Shown here one piece after another: positions 33,229 through 44,416 of a DNA stretch of 64,000 nucleotides. The position numbers and the translations under genes were made by a program. Each line of letters opens with the position of its first letter. Position 1 is the stretch's first letter. The notes beneath the pieces are model-generated. The model had not been told where the DNA came from. It saw nothing but the letters and a program-made list of their open reading frames with translations, and did no database searches. This DNA comes from Brenneria bubanii (GTDB lineage: Bacteria > Pseudomonadota > Gammaproteobacteria > Enterobacterales > Enterobacteriaceae): contig NZ_JAKMAJ010000016.1 in assembly GCF_022378355.1 (NCBI RefSeq), forward strand, positions 62,001 to 126,000, read 5' to 3'.

Positions 33229-33269
33229 CGGTCAATCTGTGTTTCACCACGCAGATTGACCGTTTTTTT
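33229..33269 (+). terminator. second strong terminator between rnpB and ygiD
   Basis: A perfect 11-bp stem (CGGTCAATCTG with CAGATTGACCG), extendable by three more pairs around a TTCACC loop, ends in seven Ts at 33263-33269. No open reading frame precedes it after the rnpB terminator, 93 bp upstream. It is either a back-up terminator for rnpB or the 3' end of an unannotated short transcript from 33137-33262. Confidence 0.85.
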
Positions 33270-33406
33270 ATCTCTGCGTCTATTCCTTTCAAATTTATTG
33301 ATGTTCTTCATCATGGTTATCCGAGTTTTTCTGATGCGCGAAACGCGTACAGTACTTGTCATAACGTGCCGTTGCGCACCACTGACCCTTTACCAAGGAT
33401 ACTGCT

Positions 33407-34192
33407 ATGAACAACGTTTCCCGTATGCCCGCACTGTTTCTCGGTCATGGCAGCCCGATGAACGTGTTGGAGAACAACCCGTATACTCAGGCATGGCAGA
33501 CGCTGGGGGAGACATTACCGCGTCCGAAAGCCATTGTCGCCGTTTCCGCCCACTGGTATACCCGCGGTACGGCGGTGACGGCCATGGAAAAACCGCGCAC
33601 CATCCATGATTTTGGCGGTTTTCCACAAGCGCTGTTCGATACGCAGTATCCCGCTCCGGGATCGCCCGAATTAGCCGAGAGAATTCAACATCTTCTGGCG
33701 CCGGTGCCCGTAATGGCGGATCGCGGCGAATGGGGGCTGGATCACGGTTCCTGGGGCGTGCTGATAAAAATGTATCCACAGGCGGATATTCCGGTCGTAC
33801 AGCTGAGCGTGGATGGCACACAGCCTGCGGCCTATCATTATCAGTTAGGCAAGCAACTGAGCGCTCTGCGTGATGAGGGCATCATGATTATCGCCAGCGG
33901 CAACGTAGTGCACAACCTGCGCATGGCTAAATGGGACGGTGATGCGGAGCCTTATCCCTGGGCGATTTCGTTCGATCGGTTTGTGCGCGACAACCTGGCG
34001 TATCGCGGGGACGCGCATCCGCTGGTCAATTTTATGCAGCATGAAGGCGCGGCATTATCCAATCCTACGCCCGACCACTACCTGCCGCTGCTTTACGTTT
34101 TAGCCTGCTGGGACGGTAAGGAAGCGATGAGCATCCCGGTGGATGGGATTGAAATGGGCTCGCTGAGCATGCTGTCGGTTCAGGTCGGATAA
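33407..34192 (+). CDS. ygiD: YgiD, 4,5-DOPA dioxygenase extradiol
   Basis: LigB-superfamily, metal-dependent extradiol dioxygenase; the E. coli homologue converts L-DOPA to 4,5-seco-DOPA (betalamic acid). Metal-ligand segments are FLGHGSPMN (His near residue 15), SAHWYTRG and LDHGSWGVL, with a final HEGAALSNPTPDHYLPLLYV block. 261 residues, near the E. coli length. It is monocistronic and transcribed toward the convergent ygiC gene 41 bp away. The natural substrate in enterobacteria is unknown. Confidence 0.92.
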   Translation: MNNVSRMPALFLGHGSPMNVLENNPYTQAWQTLGETLPRPKAIVAVSAHWYTRGTAVTAMEKPRTIHDFGGFPQALFDTQYPAPGSPELAERIQHLLAPVPVMADRGEWGLDHGSWGVLIKMYPQADIPVVQLSVDGTQPAAYHYQLGKQLSALRDEGIMIIASGNVVHNLRMAKWDGDAEPYPWAISFDRFVRDNLAYRGDAHPLVNFMQHEGAALSNPTPDHYLPLLYVLACWDGKEAMSIPVDGIEMGSLSMLSVQVG

Positions 34193-34233
34193 CGAGAGCA
34201 AAGGCACGGTATGGCGCCGTGCCTTATTTCGGC

Positions 34234-35394
34234 CTAGTCAAGAATGATATGCGGATAAAAGCGCGATAAATCCTGAGTAATCAATTCATTGTCTTCACGC
34301 ATGCCGATACCGCAAGGCTGGTCGTTGACCAACCAACTGCCAATCAGCGTATAGCTGTCGCCAAATTTGGGCAATGGGTGATACTGCTGAATAATTTTGC
34401 CCTCTTCTCCATAGGGACCGTCCACGGCGGCGATTTCCTTGCCGTTTTCCACGATTTGAATGTTGGCGCCTTCACGGGAGAACAGCGGCTTGAGCACGTA
34501 ATTGTCCAGCGCCGGGTGCTCATCTTCCGCGAAGTAGGCAGGCAGCAGATTCGGGTGGTCAGGAAACATGCTCCACAACATCGGCAGCAAAGCCTTATTG
34601 GAAATAATGCTTTTCCAGGCCGGTTCCAGCCAGCGCACGCCCGCATCTTCAAGCTTGGTGGAAAACATCTCTCTTAGCATGAACTCCCAGGGATACAGCT
34701 TGAACAAATTGCTGATGACCTGATTTTCCACATCGGTAAACTGGCCCTTTTCGCCAAGGCCGATTTCTTCGATGTAAAGAAACTCGCTCGGTAAACCCGC
34801 TTCCAGCCCACAATCCTGCAGGTACTGCACCGTGCCGCGATCTTCTTGCGTGTCTTTGCAGCAGGCGAAATGCAACAGGCTAAAACCATGATTCAATTTG
34901 AGGTCTTCAAATCGCGCGATCAGCTTTTCCTGAATGCTGTTGTACTGATCGGCCGTTTGCGGCAGTCGCCCCGCCTTGATTTGATCTTCCAACCACAGCC
35001 ATTGGAAGAATGCCGCCTCGTACAGCGACGTTGGCGTATCGGCATTGTTTTCCAATAATTTAGCCGGCGTCTGGCCGTCATAGGCCAGATCGAGGCGAGA
35101 ATAGAGCGACGGCTGATTTGTGCGCCATGACTGCCGCACGAATTCCCATGTATGTTTGGGAATGCGGAACTTGCTCATCAATTCATCGCTATCGACCACT
35201 TTCTGCACGACCTGCAAGCACATCTGGTGTAGCTCCGCGGTGGTGTCTTCCAGCTCTTCAATTTGCGCCAGCGTGAACTGATAATACGCCTCTTCACACC
35301 AGTAGCGTTGTCCGTACATGGTATGAAACTGGAACCCGAATTCATCGGCTTTTGCACGCCAGTCAGGGCGCTCAGTGATTTCAATCCGTTTCAT
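34234..35394 (-). CDS. ygiC: YgiC, glutathionylspermidine-synthase-like ATP-grasp amide ligase
   Basis: Belongs to the C-terminal ligase family of glutathionylspermidine synthetase (ATP-grasp), which joins an amine to the C-terminal glycine of a peptide using ATP. The 386-residue protein has only this domain and no amidase. Family blocks include [20 protein letters not shown], the ATP-site stretch LLPAYF followed by [12 protein letters not shown] (Lys of the ATP-grasp), and [11 protein letters not shown]-like [18 protein letters not shown]. It starts 10 bp after ygiB, with GAGGAC as ribosome-binding site. E. coli YgiC is not known to make glutathionylspermidine; its substrate is unknown. Confident on family, not on reaction. 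Confidence 0.88.
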   Translation of the reverse strand: MKRIEITERPDWRAKADEFGFQFHTMYGQRYWCEEAYYQFTLAQIEELEDTTAELHQMCLQVVQKVVDSDELMSKFRIPKHTWEFVRQSWRTNQPSLYSRLDLAYDGQTPAKLLENNADTPTSLYEAAFFQWLWLEDQIKAGRLPQTADQYNSIQEKLIARFEDLKLNHGFSLLHFACCKDTQEDRGTVQYLQDCGLEAGLPSEFLYIEEIGLGEKGQFTDVENQVISNLFKLYPWEFMLREMFSTKLEDAGVRWLEPAWKSIISNKALLPMLWSMFPDHPNLLPAYFAEDEHPALDNYVLKPLFSREGANIQIVENGKEIAAVDGPYGEEGKIIQQYHPLPKFGDSYTLIGSWLVNDQPCGIGMREDNELITQDLSRFYPHIILD

Positions 35395-35404
35395 TAATAT
35401 GTCC

Positions 35405-36058
35405 TCAGCCCCCCATGCTACGGGAAGAACTGGCGCTACTGCGCTGCATGGTGGCGTGTTTGGCTATCGTTTCGCCGAATCCGCCGCGGGTGATGGTCGT
35501 GGTGGTGGCTGGCTTCGGCGCCAGCGCGGTTTTCGGTACGTTGATGGTGCGGCCCGTTGTCGCGTTACCGTAGCTTTTACCAGTGGAATCAACAAACTGA
35601 CCGTTGGCCGGGCTGGCGGGGGATTTCGAGGTAAACAGCGGCTGCTGCGCGTAACCTGTTCCGCCGCTCATCATTCTGCTCATCATATAACCCGCCATCA
35701 GCGGCATCCAGAAACTGCCGCTTTGCTGTGGTTGGGCGGCGGTGCCGGGCTGCGCGGGCGCCTGAGTACATTGCGCTTCGCCAAACTCGGCCACACAGTC
35801 TTCACGGGTTGCGTATTTAGGCGCGGTTTTTTCCGCTTCTTTCAGTGCGTTATTGTAGGCCGTCGTGCACTGTTCGCTCATGGATGGATTGGCGCGGGAA
35901 CAGTCATCGGCGTTCTGATATAGCGACACCGTTTCATCAGCCTGTTCGCAGCCGGCTAATACAAATACCGTACTGACTGCTAACGCAATGGGCGCCAGCC
36001 GATACATCCGCCATTCCTTTCGGAACGTATCCTGATTGATATTTTTAGTGCGTTTCAT
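35405..36058 (-). CDS. ygiB: YgiB, DUF1190 lipoprotein ending in Gly-Gly
   Basis: Predicted lipoprotein of the DUF1190 family, function unknown. The second of two adjacent ATGs (36058) is used: it is seven bases after GGGA and gives [12 protein letters not shown] as in E. coli. A hydrophobic signal ends in lipobox VLAGCEQ near residue 37. The domain has conserved cysteines ([27 protein letters not shown]). A Gly/Met-rich segment ([20 protein letters not shown]) precedes a Ser/Arg-rich tail ending SSRSMGG. 217 residues. It is paired with ygiC and lies downstream of tolC. Confidence 0.9.
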   Translation of the reverse strand: MKRTKNINQDTFRKEWRMYRLAPIALAVSTVFVLAGCEQADETVSLYQNADDCSRANPSMSEQCTTAYNNALKEAEKTAPKYATREDCVAEFGEAQCTQAPAQPGTAAQPQQSGSFWMPLMAGYMMSRMMSGGTGYAQQPLFTSKSPASPANGQFVDSTGKSYGNATTGRTINVPKTALAPKPATTTTITRGGFGETIAKHATMQRSSASSSRSMGG

Positions 36059-36111
36059 CATCTTATCCCAGAGAGAGTATTCCGAATATTAAAGCCTATC
36101 GGATACAGGCA

Positions 36112-36141
36112 TTAAGCCCAATTGTTAACAATTGGGCTTAA
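36112..36141. repeat. 30-bp perfect palindrome between tolC and ygiB
   Basis: The 15-bp arm TTAAGCCCAATTGTT is followed immediately by its exact reverse complement, with no spacer. It lies 54 bp upstream of the ygiB start and 160 bp downstream of tolC. Neither flank has a U-run. It could act as an operator for a dimeric regulator of ygiBC, or as an RNA hairpin (loop TTAA) in the tolC-ygiBC intercistronic region. Confidence 0.85.
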
Positions 36142-36256
36142 GAATAGGGTAAGGCTACCTGAATTTAAAGCGGCAATGCGGGTGACTCAGGGACTCTTTA
36201 CGCTGCTATACATTCGGTTGTGCAGTGCGTCGCCTTATGGACGGGATAACCATAAT

Positions 36257-36281
36257 GAAAAGGGGAACGCTGCGTTCCCCT
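36257..36281 (-). terminator. probable terminator/attenuator of tolC
   Basis: On the minus strand AGGGGAACG and CGTTCCCCT form a stem around a two-base core, followed by TTTTCATT. It starts 20 bp beyond the tolC stop. The U-run is short, so partial read-through into ygiBC is plausible. Confidence 0.65.
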
Positions 36282-36300
36282 GGTGCTATATGCGTAACGA

Positions 36301-37704
36301 TTAACGATGCGTCGCCGCCGAGGTGGTATGGACCAGCGAGGCGCCGTCGCCGCTGTCTGTGGCAGGCGGCGTGGTTGAAACCGGTTGACCTAACGCGGCA
36401 TTCAGCGTTTGCAGGTCGCTTTCATTCAGCGTACCCAGTGCGGATTTAATGTTTAGCTGATTAATCAGGTAATCATAACGGGCGCTGGAAAGCTGCTGTT
36501 TAGCGTTATAGAGCGTCGTGGTGGCTTCCAGCACGTCGACAATGGTGCGGGTGCCGACCTGATAGCCTGCTTCCATCGCGTCCAGAGAGCTTTGGGCGGA
36601 AACTTCGGCCTGCTTATAGGCGTTGATGCTGCTGATTGACGCCGAGATATTGTTAAACGAAGAGCGTACGGTCTGGACAACGGAACGGTGGGCGCTTTCC
36701 AACAGTTCACTGGCGCTGACAAAACTGTGCTGCGCCTGCTTCACCTGTGAGCTGGTTGCGCCGCCGCTGTACAGCGGCAGGTTAAAGCTGACGCCGACCT
36801 TATTCTGGCCCACATTGCTGTCGTTATAGGAACTGCCGCGGGTATTCGAGCCGGAATAGCTGGTGTCGCTTACGCTGCTGGAGGCCGTCAGATCCAGCGT
36901 CGGCATGTGGCCGGTCTGAGCATAGCGGATTTGTTCCCGCGCCAGGTCCTGGCTCAAACGCGCGGACAACAGGCTCAGGTTGCGGTTTTCCGCCTCTTTC
37001 AACAGATCGTTGACTCCGCCGGTTTTTTGCGTTGAAAACCGTTTGATGTCCAGACTGGCCAACTGCGGATAAAAATTACCGCTGACCTGGCGCAGCACCT
37101 CCAGGTAGTTATCCAGCGTATTGCGGGCCAGTACTTCGCTGGCAAGGACGCTATCGTACTCGGCGCGGGCGTTTTGCACGTCGGTAATGGCAACCAGTCC
37201 GACGTTAAACCGTTGAGTAGTCTGATCCAACTGACGATAAATAGCCTGTTTCTGAGCATTGATGTAAGACAGGGAATCAATGGCGCGCAGTACGTTGAAG
37301 TAGGCGGTCGCGGTGTTCAGAATAAGCGATTGTTGAGCCGTCTGGAAGGTAACGTCTTCAATACCTGCCTGCTTTTCCTGTAAGGTCAGCGCGCGCCATT
37401 TAGACATATCAAACAGCGTCTGGGTTAACTGCAACGAGGCGCTTTTAACATCATTGTTCACGCCGCTGTTGTCTCGAAAACCATCGGTATAGGTATAATC
37501 TGCGCCCAAGCCCAATTGCGGCAACAGTGGGCTTCGCGCTTCATTGATTTTTTCAAACGCGGCATCACGAGTGGCGGCTGAGCTGCGTAAGTCGGGATTG
37601 GTGTTTTTAGCTTGTTGGTATACCTGTAACAGGTTTTCCGCCTGACTCATTACACTAAAACCGCCCAGGCTCAAACCAATAAGAAGAGGGAGCAATTTCT
37701 TCAT
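36301..37704 (-). CDS. tolC: TolC, outer-membrane efflux and secretion channel
   Basis: Trimeric outer-membrane exit duct used by AcrAB-type efflux pumps and type I secretion systems. The signal peptide MKKLLPLLIGLSLGGFSVMSQA ends near residue 22. Two internally repeated halves follow (LQVYQQAKNTNPDLRSSAA near the start; second repeat from about residue 225), each giving helical and beta-barrel strands. The QVGTRTIVDVLEA block is typical. 467 residues, a little shorter than E. coli TolC (493) mainly at the C-terminal tail, which is variable. It heads a tolC-ygiB-ygiC cluster as in E. coli. Confidence 0.97.
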   Translation of the reverse strand: MKKLLPLLIGLSLGGFSVMSQAENLLQVYQQAKNTNPDLRSSAATRDAAFEKINEARSPLLPQLGLGADYTYTDGFRDNSGVNNDVKSASLQLTQTLFDMSKWRALTLQEKQAGIEDVTFQTAQQSLILNTATAYFNVLRAIDSLSYINAQKQAIYRQLDQTTQRFNVGLVAITDVQNARAEYDSVLASEVLARNTLDNYLEVLRQVSGNFYPQLASLDIKRFSTQKTGGVNDLLKEAENRNLSLLSARLSQDLAREQIRYAQTGHMPTLDLTASSSVSDTSYSGSNTRGSSYNDSNVGQNKVGVSFNLPLYSGGATSSQVKQAQHSFVSASELLESAHRSVVQTVRSSFNNISASISSINAYKQAEVSAQSSLDAMEAGYQVGTRTIVDVLEATTTLYNAKQQLSSARYDYLINQLNIKSALGTLNESDLQTLNAALGQPVSTTPPATDSGDGASLVHTTSAATHR

Positions 37705-38038
37705 TTGCGTTCCTTGTTGTACAGCAATGTCGCTATGATAGCGCTGTCAAATAGACGAATAGTTTTCGATTCTATCAGAATCTGCCAATAGGATGAGGTA
37801 ACTGAATGTGCCATATCTCCTGGAAATTTCCCGTTCAGGCGAGCGCCTGCGGCATAGCGTAGCGCCTTAATGCCTATACAGTTCGCCCTCGCCGCGTTAA
37901 AACGGTTCAGACTCAATATTCCCGTTGGGAAAAATTCCACGTTTATGTAAATCTACCACAAACAGCTGCGAGTATGATGACAGGGATTTTCGCCCTACAA
38001 TGATGGATTACATCGATACCCGTTACAGGAGTTTAATC
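37705..38038. promoter_or_regulatory. divergent region between tolC and nudF
   Basis: This 334-bp spacer must contain the tolC and nudF promoters. A small dyad (CGCTAT-G-ATAGCG) lies at about 37731-37744 near the tolC start. A TACAAT at 37996-38001 is a fair -10 for nudF, with a poor -35. E. coli tolC is activated by MarA/SoxS/Rob from a comparable region, but I could not identify a marbox with confidence. Confidence 0.4.
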
Positions 38039-38671
38039 ATGGCGTCTTCAGTATCCGGTCCGGCTACCTTTAGTAAAGATGATGTAGAAATTATTGCACG
38101 TGAAGAATTATACAAAGGTTTTTTTTCACTGGTGCGCTATCGTTTCCGCCACCGCCTGTTTAATGGTGAAATGAGCGGCGAGGTGAGCCGCGAGATCTTT
38201 GAACGCGGGCATGCGGTTGTTCTGTTGCCCTATGATCCGGTGAGGGATGAGGTCGTATTGGTTGAACAAATACGTATTGCGGCGTACGACAGCAGCGCGT
38301 CCCCCTGGTTGCTGGAACTGGTGGCGGGCATGATTGAACCAGGGGAAAGTCTGGAAGATGTCGCTCGACGCGAAGCGCAGGAAGAAGCGGGTCTGGCCGT
38401 CGGTCGTTGTCAGCCGATCGTCAACTATCTTGCCAGCCCGGGTGGCACCAGCGAGCGTCTGGCTGTTATGGTAGGGGAAGTGGATTCCCGGACGGCGGCG
38501 GGTATACATGGGCTGGCGGAAGAAAATGAAGATATCCGGGTGCATGTAGTCAGACGTGAACAGAGTTATCAATGGGTTGAGGAAGGGATTATCGATAACG
38601 CCGCGTCTGTCATTGCCCTGCAATGGTTGGCGTTGCACCATGAAAAACTGAGAAACGAGTGGGTGGATTGA
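38039..38671 (+). CDS. nudF: NudF, ADP-ribose pyrophosphatase
   Basis: Nudix hydrolase splitting ADP-ribose to AMP and ribose-5-phosphate. The Nudix box [23 protein letters not shown] fits GX5EX7REUXEEXGU exactly. The start is the ATG at 38039 ([19 protein letters not shown]) with AGGAG eight bases upstream, giving 210 residues versus 209 in E. coli. The 38-codon extension of the open frame is not used. It is the first gene of the nudF-yqiB-cpdA-yqiA(-parE) series, with yqiB 4 bp after its stop. Confidence 0.96.
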   Translation: MASSVSGPATFSKDDVEIIAREELYKGFFSLVRYRFRHRLFNGEMSGEVSREIFERGHAVVLLPYDPVRDEVVLVEQIRIAAYDSSASPWLLELVAGMIEPGESLEDVARREAQEEAGLAVGRCQPIVNYLASPGGTSERLAVMVGEVDSRTAAGIHGLAEENEDIRVHVVRREQSYQWVEEGIIDNAASVIALQWLALHHEKLRNEWVD

Positions 38672-38675
38672 ATTT

Positions 38676-39107
38676 ATGAAGCGTTATACCCCGGATTTCC
38701 CGGCAATGATGAGGCTATGCGAAACCAATTTCATGCAATTACGGCGTTTGCTGCCCCGTATAGACGAAGTCGGTGCAACCGCGGTGTATCACGTTCATAA
38801 TGCCGTCTATCGCGTCACGATTCTTGAATCAACCCGTTACACTTCTTTGGTCAAGATTCAACAGACCGCCCCTGCGGTGAGCTACTGGAGTCTGCCAATG
38901 ATGACCGTCAGGCTGTATCATGACGCGCTGGTTGCGGAAGTGTGTGCCAGTCAGCAGATCTTCCGCTTCAAGGCACGTTATGATTATCCGAATAATAAGT
39001 TACATCAACGTGACGAAAAGCATCAAATTAATCAGTTTCTTGCTGATTGGCTAAAATATTGTTTGGCGTATGGTTCGATGTCGATCCCAGTTTTTGATAC
39101 CCAATAG
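38676..39107 (+). CDS. yqiB: YqiB, DUF1249 protein of unknown function
   Basis: Conserved 143-residue protein (140 in E. coli) of the DUF1249 family, with no assigned reaction. Recognisable stretches are [19 protein letters not shown] near the start, [20 protein letters not shown] in the middle and [13 protein letters not shown]. It contains no signal peptide or membrane segment and is therefore probably cytoplasmic. It lies between nudF and cpdA, as in E. coli. Confidence 0.9.
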   Translation: MKRYTPDFPAMMRLCETNFMQLRRLLPRIDEVGATAVYHVHNAVYRVTILESTRYTSLVKIQQTAPAVSYWSLPMMTVRLYHDALVAEVCASQQIFRFKARYDYPNNKLHQRDEKHQINQFLADWLKYCLAYGSMSIPVFDTQ

Positions 39108-39191
39108 GTTTCAAGGCGTAGCAAGCCAACGCCACTGCGACTTGAAAGATGACGGGTATAGACAGATTTAAGTAACCAAGGACACCATCAT

Positions 39192-40019
39192 TTGGAAAGC
39201 CTGTTGACACTTCCTGTGGCGAGTGGGGCCAGAGTCAGGATTTTACAGATAACAGATACCCACCTTTTTGCCGGTGAGCATGAAACACTGCTCGGCGTTA
39301 ATACATACAGCAGTTATCACGCCGTGCTGGATGCTATACAGGCACAGCAATATAGTTTCGATTTAATCGTCGCGACGGGCGATTTGGCTCAGGACCATTC
39401 GCTGGAGGCGTATCGCCATTTTTGTCGAGGGATCCGACAATTATCCGCGCCCTGCGTGTGGCTTCCGGGCAACCATGATTTTCAACCGGCGATGTTCGAT
39501 ACGCTGGCTAAAGAGGGCGTTGAACCATCCAAACATGTGCTGCTAGGCGATAAATGGCAGATTATCCTGCTGGATAGCCAGGTGTTCGGCGTGCCCCACG
39601 GCGAACTGAGCGACTATCAGCTCGAATGGCTTGAACGTAGCCTGCAAAGCCAGCCGGGCCGCTTCACCCTGCTATTGCTGCACCATCATCCTCATCCTTC
39701 CGGCTGTACCTGGCTCGATCAGCACAGCTTGCGCAATGCGCACAATCTGGCGGCGGTGCTGGCCCGTTATCCGCTGGTGAATACCGTGTTGTGCGGACAC
39801 ATTCATCAGGAGCTCGATCTTGACTGGCACGGTAAACGTCTGCTGGCCACGCCGTCCACGTGCGTTCAGTTTAAACCGCACTGCACGAATTTCGCCATCG
39901 ACGATGTTGCGCCAGGCTGGCGTTATCTCGACTTAATGCCGGATGGCCGACTGGAAACCGAGGTGTTCCGTCTGAAAAAAGGTGAATTCCTGCCGGATAT
40001 GGATTCGGACGGTTACTGA
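39192..40019 (+). CDS. cpdA: CpdA, 3',5'-cyclic-AMP phosphodiesterase
   Basis: Metallophosphoesterase that hydrolyses cAMP, tuning CRP signalling. Metal-binding motifs are ITDTHLF (Asp22, His24), ATGDLAQD (Asp64), LPGNHDFQP (Asn94, His95), [10 protein letters not shown] and CGHIHQELD. 275 residues, identical in length to E. coli. The start codon is TTG at 39192; no ATG fits, and the protein beginning MESLLTLP matches E. coli. AAGGA lies about nine bases upstream. Its TGA overlaps the yqiA start (TGATG). Confidence 0.95.
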   Translation: MESLLTLPVASGARVRILQITDTHLFAGEHETLLGVNTYSSYHAVLDAIQAQQYSFDLIVATGDLAQDHSLEAYRHFCRGIRQLSAPCVWLPGNHDFQPAMFDTLAKEGVEPSKHVLLGDKWQIILLDSQVFGVPHGELSDYQLEWLERSLQSQPGRFTLLLLHHHPHPSGCTWLDQHSLRNAHNLAAVLARYPLVNTVLCGHIHQELDLDWHGKRLLATPSTCVQFKPHCTNFAIDDVAPGWRYLDLMPDGRLETEVFRLKKGEFLPDMDSDGY

Positions 40020-40600
40020 TGCCGGTTTTACTTTATCTGCATGGCTTCAACAGTACGCCCAACTCGACGAAAGCCGTGGCGCTAAAAGCGTGGCTGGCTC
40101 GCCATCATCCTGAAATTGAAATGCTGGTGCCGCAGCTACCGCCTTATCCGGCCGATGCCGCCGAATTGCTGGAATCGCTGGTGATGGAACGCGCCGGCAG
40201 GCCGTTGGGCATTGTTGGCTCTTCTCTCGGTGGTTATTACGCCACCTGGTTATCCCAGTGTTTTACCCTGCCTGCCGTGGTGGTGAATCCGGCGGTGAAG
40301 CCGTTCGAGCTATTGCTTGATTATTTAGGCGAATATCGGAACCCCTACACCGGCGAACAATATGTGCTAGAGTCACGGCACGTTTACGATCTGAAGGTTA
40401 TGCAGGTTGAACCCTTGGCGTCGCCTGATTTGCTGTGGCTATTGCTTCAAACCGGGGATGAAGTTCTGGATTATCGGCAGGCGGTGGCTTATTACCGGGA
40501 CTGCCGCCAAACAGTGGAATCAGGGGGCAATCATGCCTTTGTCGGATTTGAGCACTTTTTCTCACCCATAGTGAATTTCTTGGGGCTCACGACGAACTGA
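40019..40600 (+). CDS. yqiA: YqiA, alpha/beta-hydrolase esterase
   Basis: UPF0227-type esterase of 193 residues; the E. coli protein hydrolyses short acyl esters and CoA thioesters in vitro. The nucleophile elbow is GSSLGG with Ser69, and the oxyanion region is [10 protein letters not shown] near the N-terminus. The C-terminal [10 protein letters not shown] supplies the catalytic His. It is translationally coupled to cpdA by a one-base overlap and is followed by parE after 127 bp. Confidence 0.93.
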   Translation: MPVLLYLHGFNSTPNSTKAVALKAWLARHHPEIEMLVPQLPPYPADAAELLESLVMERAGRPLGIVGSSLGGYYATWLSQCFTLPAVVVNPAVKPFELLLDYLGEYRNPYTGEQYVLESRHVYDLKVMQVEPLASPDLLWLLLQTGDEVLDYRQAVAYYRDCRQTVESGGNHAFVGFEHFFSPIVNFLGLTTN

Positions 40601-40667
40601 GCATCAGGGTGCCAGCGGCGATGATGGCGACAGCGTGAAAATGAAAGCTGTCGGTCTTTGCTTGTGA

Positions 40668-42623
<1,956 letters not shown>

Positions 42624-42691
42624 CGCCGGCGCCGGCCAGGAAAGCCGCGCGCGGCTCTGGCGTATTTGTCGCTATCACTGGGTAAAAATTG

Positions 42692-43588
42692 ATGAAAGTG
42701 ACGCTTGAGGAACTGCAGGCTTTCGTGGTGGTGATCGATACCGGATCGATTACCGCGGCCGCGGATCGGCTTGGCCAGACGACGTCCGGCATTAGCCGCG
42801 CGTTGCGGCGTCTTGAAGGTAAACTGGGCACCACGCTGCTGCATCGCACCACCCGGCGGCTGGCGCTGACGGAAGAGGGCGTCATGTTCCTTCAGCATGC
42901 GCGAGATGTGATCCGCGCGGTGGAACATGCCGAAGAGCAGGTCGCGCTGCGTCACGATCAGCCCTGCGGCCGGTTACGCATCAACGCGGCATCTCCCTTC
43001 ATGCAGCACGTTATTCTTCCCCTCATTCCCGAATTTCGCCGTCGTTACCCACAGATCATGCTGGAACTGAACAGCGATGATTTCATCATTGATTTACTGG
43101 AACAGCAGACGGACGTCGCCATTCGTATCGGCATCTTAAAGGATTCCAGTATTCATGCCCGCGCGTTGGGTACGACCCGTCTGCGGGTGTTGGCCAGCCC
43201 GGACTATTTGCGCCGCCACGGTACGCCGATGAGCGTTGAGGATCTGTCGCAGCATAGCTGTCTGGGATTTACGCAGTTGGAATGGCTCAATCACTGGCCG
43301 CTGCGGGATGGCAACCGGGACTATTATCCTATTTCGCCGGCGTTGTCCGCCTCTAATGGCGAAATGCTGCGTCAGTTGGCGCTGCGCGGCGAAGGCATTG
43401 TCCGCCTGTCGGATTTTATGACCCATGAAGATCAGGCCGCCGGTCGTCTGGTTCAGGTTCTGGAACATGACACGCTGGATGTGCGTACGCCAATTAATGC
43501 GGTTTATTATCGGCATACGGCGTTGGCGGCGCGCATAAGCTGCTTTTTGGACTTTCTCAGTGAGAAAATCGCGCAACAGCCGCTTTGA
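42692..43588 (+). CDS. LysR-family transcriptional regulator
   Basis: LysR-type regulator: an N-terminal winged helix-turn-helix (residues 4-62, with TGSITAAADRLGQTTSGISRA) and an effector-binding domain (about 90-298). The ATG at 42692 is used instead of the TTG one codon earlier, giving 298 residues, the normal family size. The C-terminal part resembles the subgroup that controls neighbouring oxidoreductases. It lies between parE and the convergent quinone reductase gene mdaB (33 bp between stops), which is its most likely target. That link is inference from position. Confidence 0.85.
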   Translation: MKVTLEELQAFVVVIDTGSITAAADRLGQTTSGISRALRRLEGKLGTTLLHRTTRRLALTEEGVMFLQHARDVIRAVEHAEEQVALRHDQPCGRLRINAASPFMQHVILPLIPEFRRRYPQIMLELNSDDFIIDLLEQQTDVAIRIGILKDSSIHARALGTTRLRVLASPDYLRRHGTPMSVEDLSQHSCLGFTQLEWLNHWPLRDGNRDYYPISPALSASNGEMLRQLALRGEGIVRLSDFMTHEDQAAGRLVQVLEHDTLDVRTPINAVYYRHTALAARISCFLDFLSEKIAQQPL

Positions 43589-43620
43589 TGAGGCGAGTGT
43601 CGCGCCGTTGGAGGATGGCG

Positions 43621-44202
43621 TCAGGCGAAAACGTTCGCCAGATGCTGACGATAGCGGGCGATGTCGTTTTCCACATCCGGGGATTTGATCACATCATTAC
43701 AGATGAAGGTCGGCAGCGGCGACAGACCGATAAACTCATTGGCCTTATGAAACGGCAGGTATACCCCGTCCACGCCGACGCCGTGGAAAAACTGCTGCGG
43801 ATCGGTGAAGGCTTCCAGCGGGGCGTTCCAGGTCAGAGAGAGCATGTATTTCTTACCCTGCAACAAGCCCCCGGAGCCATACTTTTTACTGCTATCGGCA
43901 CGGGTGCGGCCGTCGCTGGCATACAGCGAGCCATGGCCGGCGGTGAAAACCTCGTCGACGTATTTTTTCAGTATCCACGGCACATCCATCCACCAGCCGG
44001 GCATCTGATAGATGATGGCGTCTGCCCACAGGTAATTCCGGATTTCCCGTTCGATGTCATAGCCTTCATCGACCCAGGTCACCCGTACATCATGCCCCCG
44101 ACCCTGTAATGTGCTAACCGCCGTGTCGGTCAGGGTTTTGTTGAGTTTGCCGGCGGAGTGGCCAAACGCTTTTCCTGCATGGATAATCAATATGTTATGC
44201 AT
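43621..44202 (-). CDS. mdaB: MdaB, NAD(P)H:quinone oxidoreductase
   Basis: Flavodoxin-fold, FAD-containing quinone reductase that performs two-electron reduction of quinones, protecting against redox cycling. 193 residues, as in E. coli. Diagnostic stretches shared with MdaB are WADAIIYQMPGWWMDVPW, EVFTAGHGSLYASDGRTRAD, KYGSGGLLQGKKYMLS, LTWNAPLEAFTDPQQFFHGV and GVYLPFHKANEFIG. Transcription runs from the gap at 44203-44355 behind the receptor terminator, toward the LysR gene. Confidence 0.94.
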   Translation of the reverse strand: MHNILIIHAGKAFGHSAGKLNKTLTDTAVSTLQGRGHDVRVTWVDEGYDIEREIRNYLWADAIIYQMPGWWMDVPWILKKYVDEVFTAGHGSLYASDGRTRADSSKKYGSGGLLQGKKYMLSLTWNAPLEAFTDPQQFFHGVGVDGVYLPFHKANEFIGLSPLPTFICNDVIKSPDVENDIARYRQHLANVFA

Positions 44203-44355
44203 AATAGACTCGCTTATAGACTGGTCTCGCCAGAGGTTGGGTTACCGATAACTGGCATTCAGTGTTGCAGATTTTTATCGGTAGAAATAGGCGGGATACA
44301 TCACAACACTGTTGACCGTAGCGCAATAATCTTGTTCTCCCGTTGGGGAACCGAC

Positions 44356-44395
44356 AAAAAAGAAAAGGGATAAGCACGGTGGCGCGGCTTATCCC
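44356..44395 (-). terminator. Rho-independent terminator of the TonB-dependent receptor gene
   Basis: On the minus strand GGGATAAGC and GCTTATCCC form a perfect 9-bp stem around an 11-nt loop, followed by TTTTCTTTTTT. It lies 22 bp beyond the receptor stop. Confidence 0.93.
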
Positions 44396-44416
44396 GTAGG
44401 GTTAACTGAGGCTTAG

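Noticed and set aside
33166-33609. 147-codon plus-strand frame upstream of and overlapping ygiD
   Set aside because: It runs through a terminator and then overlaps ygiD in another frame; no ribosome-binding site.
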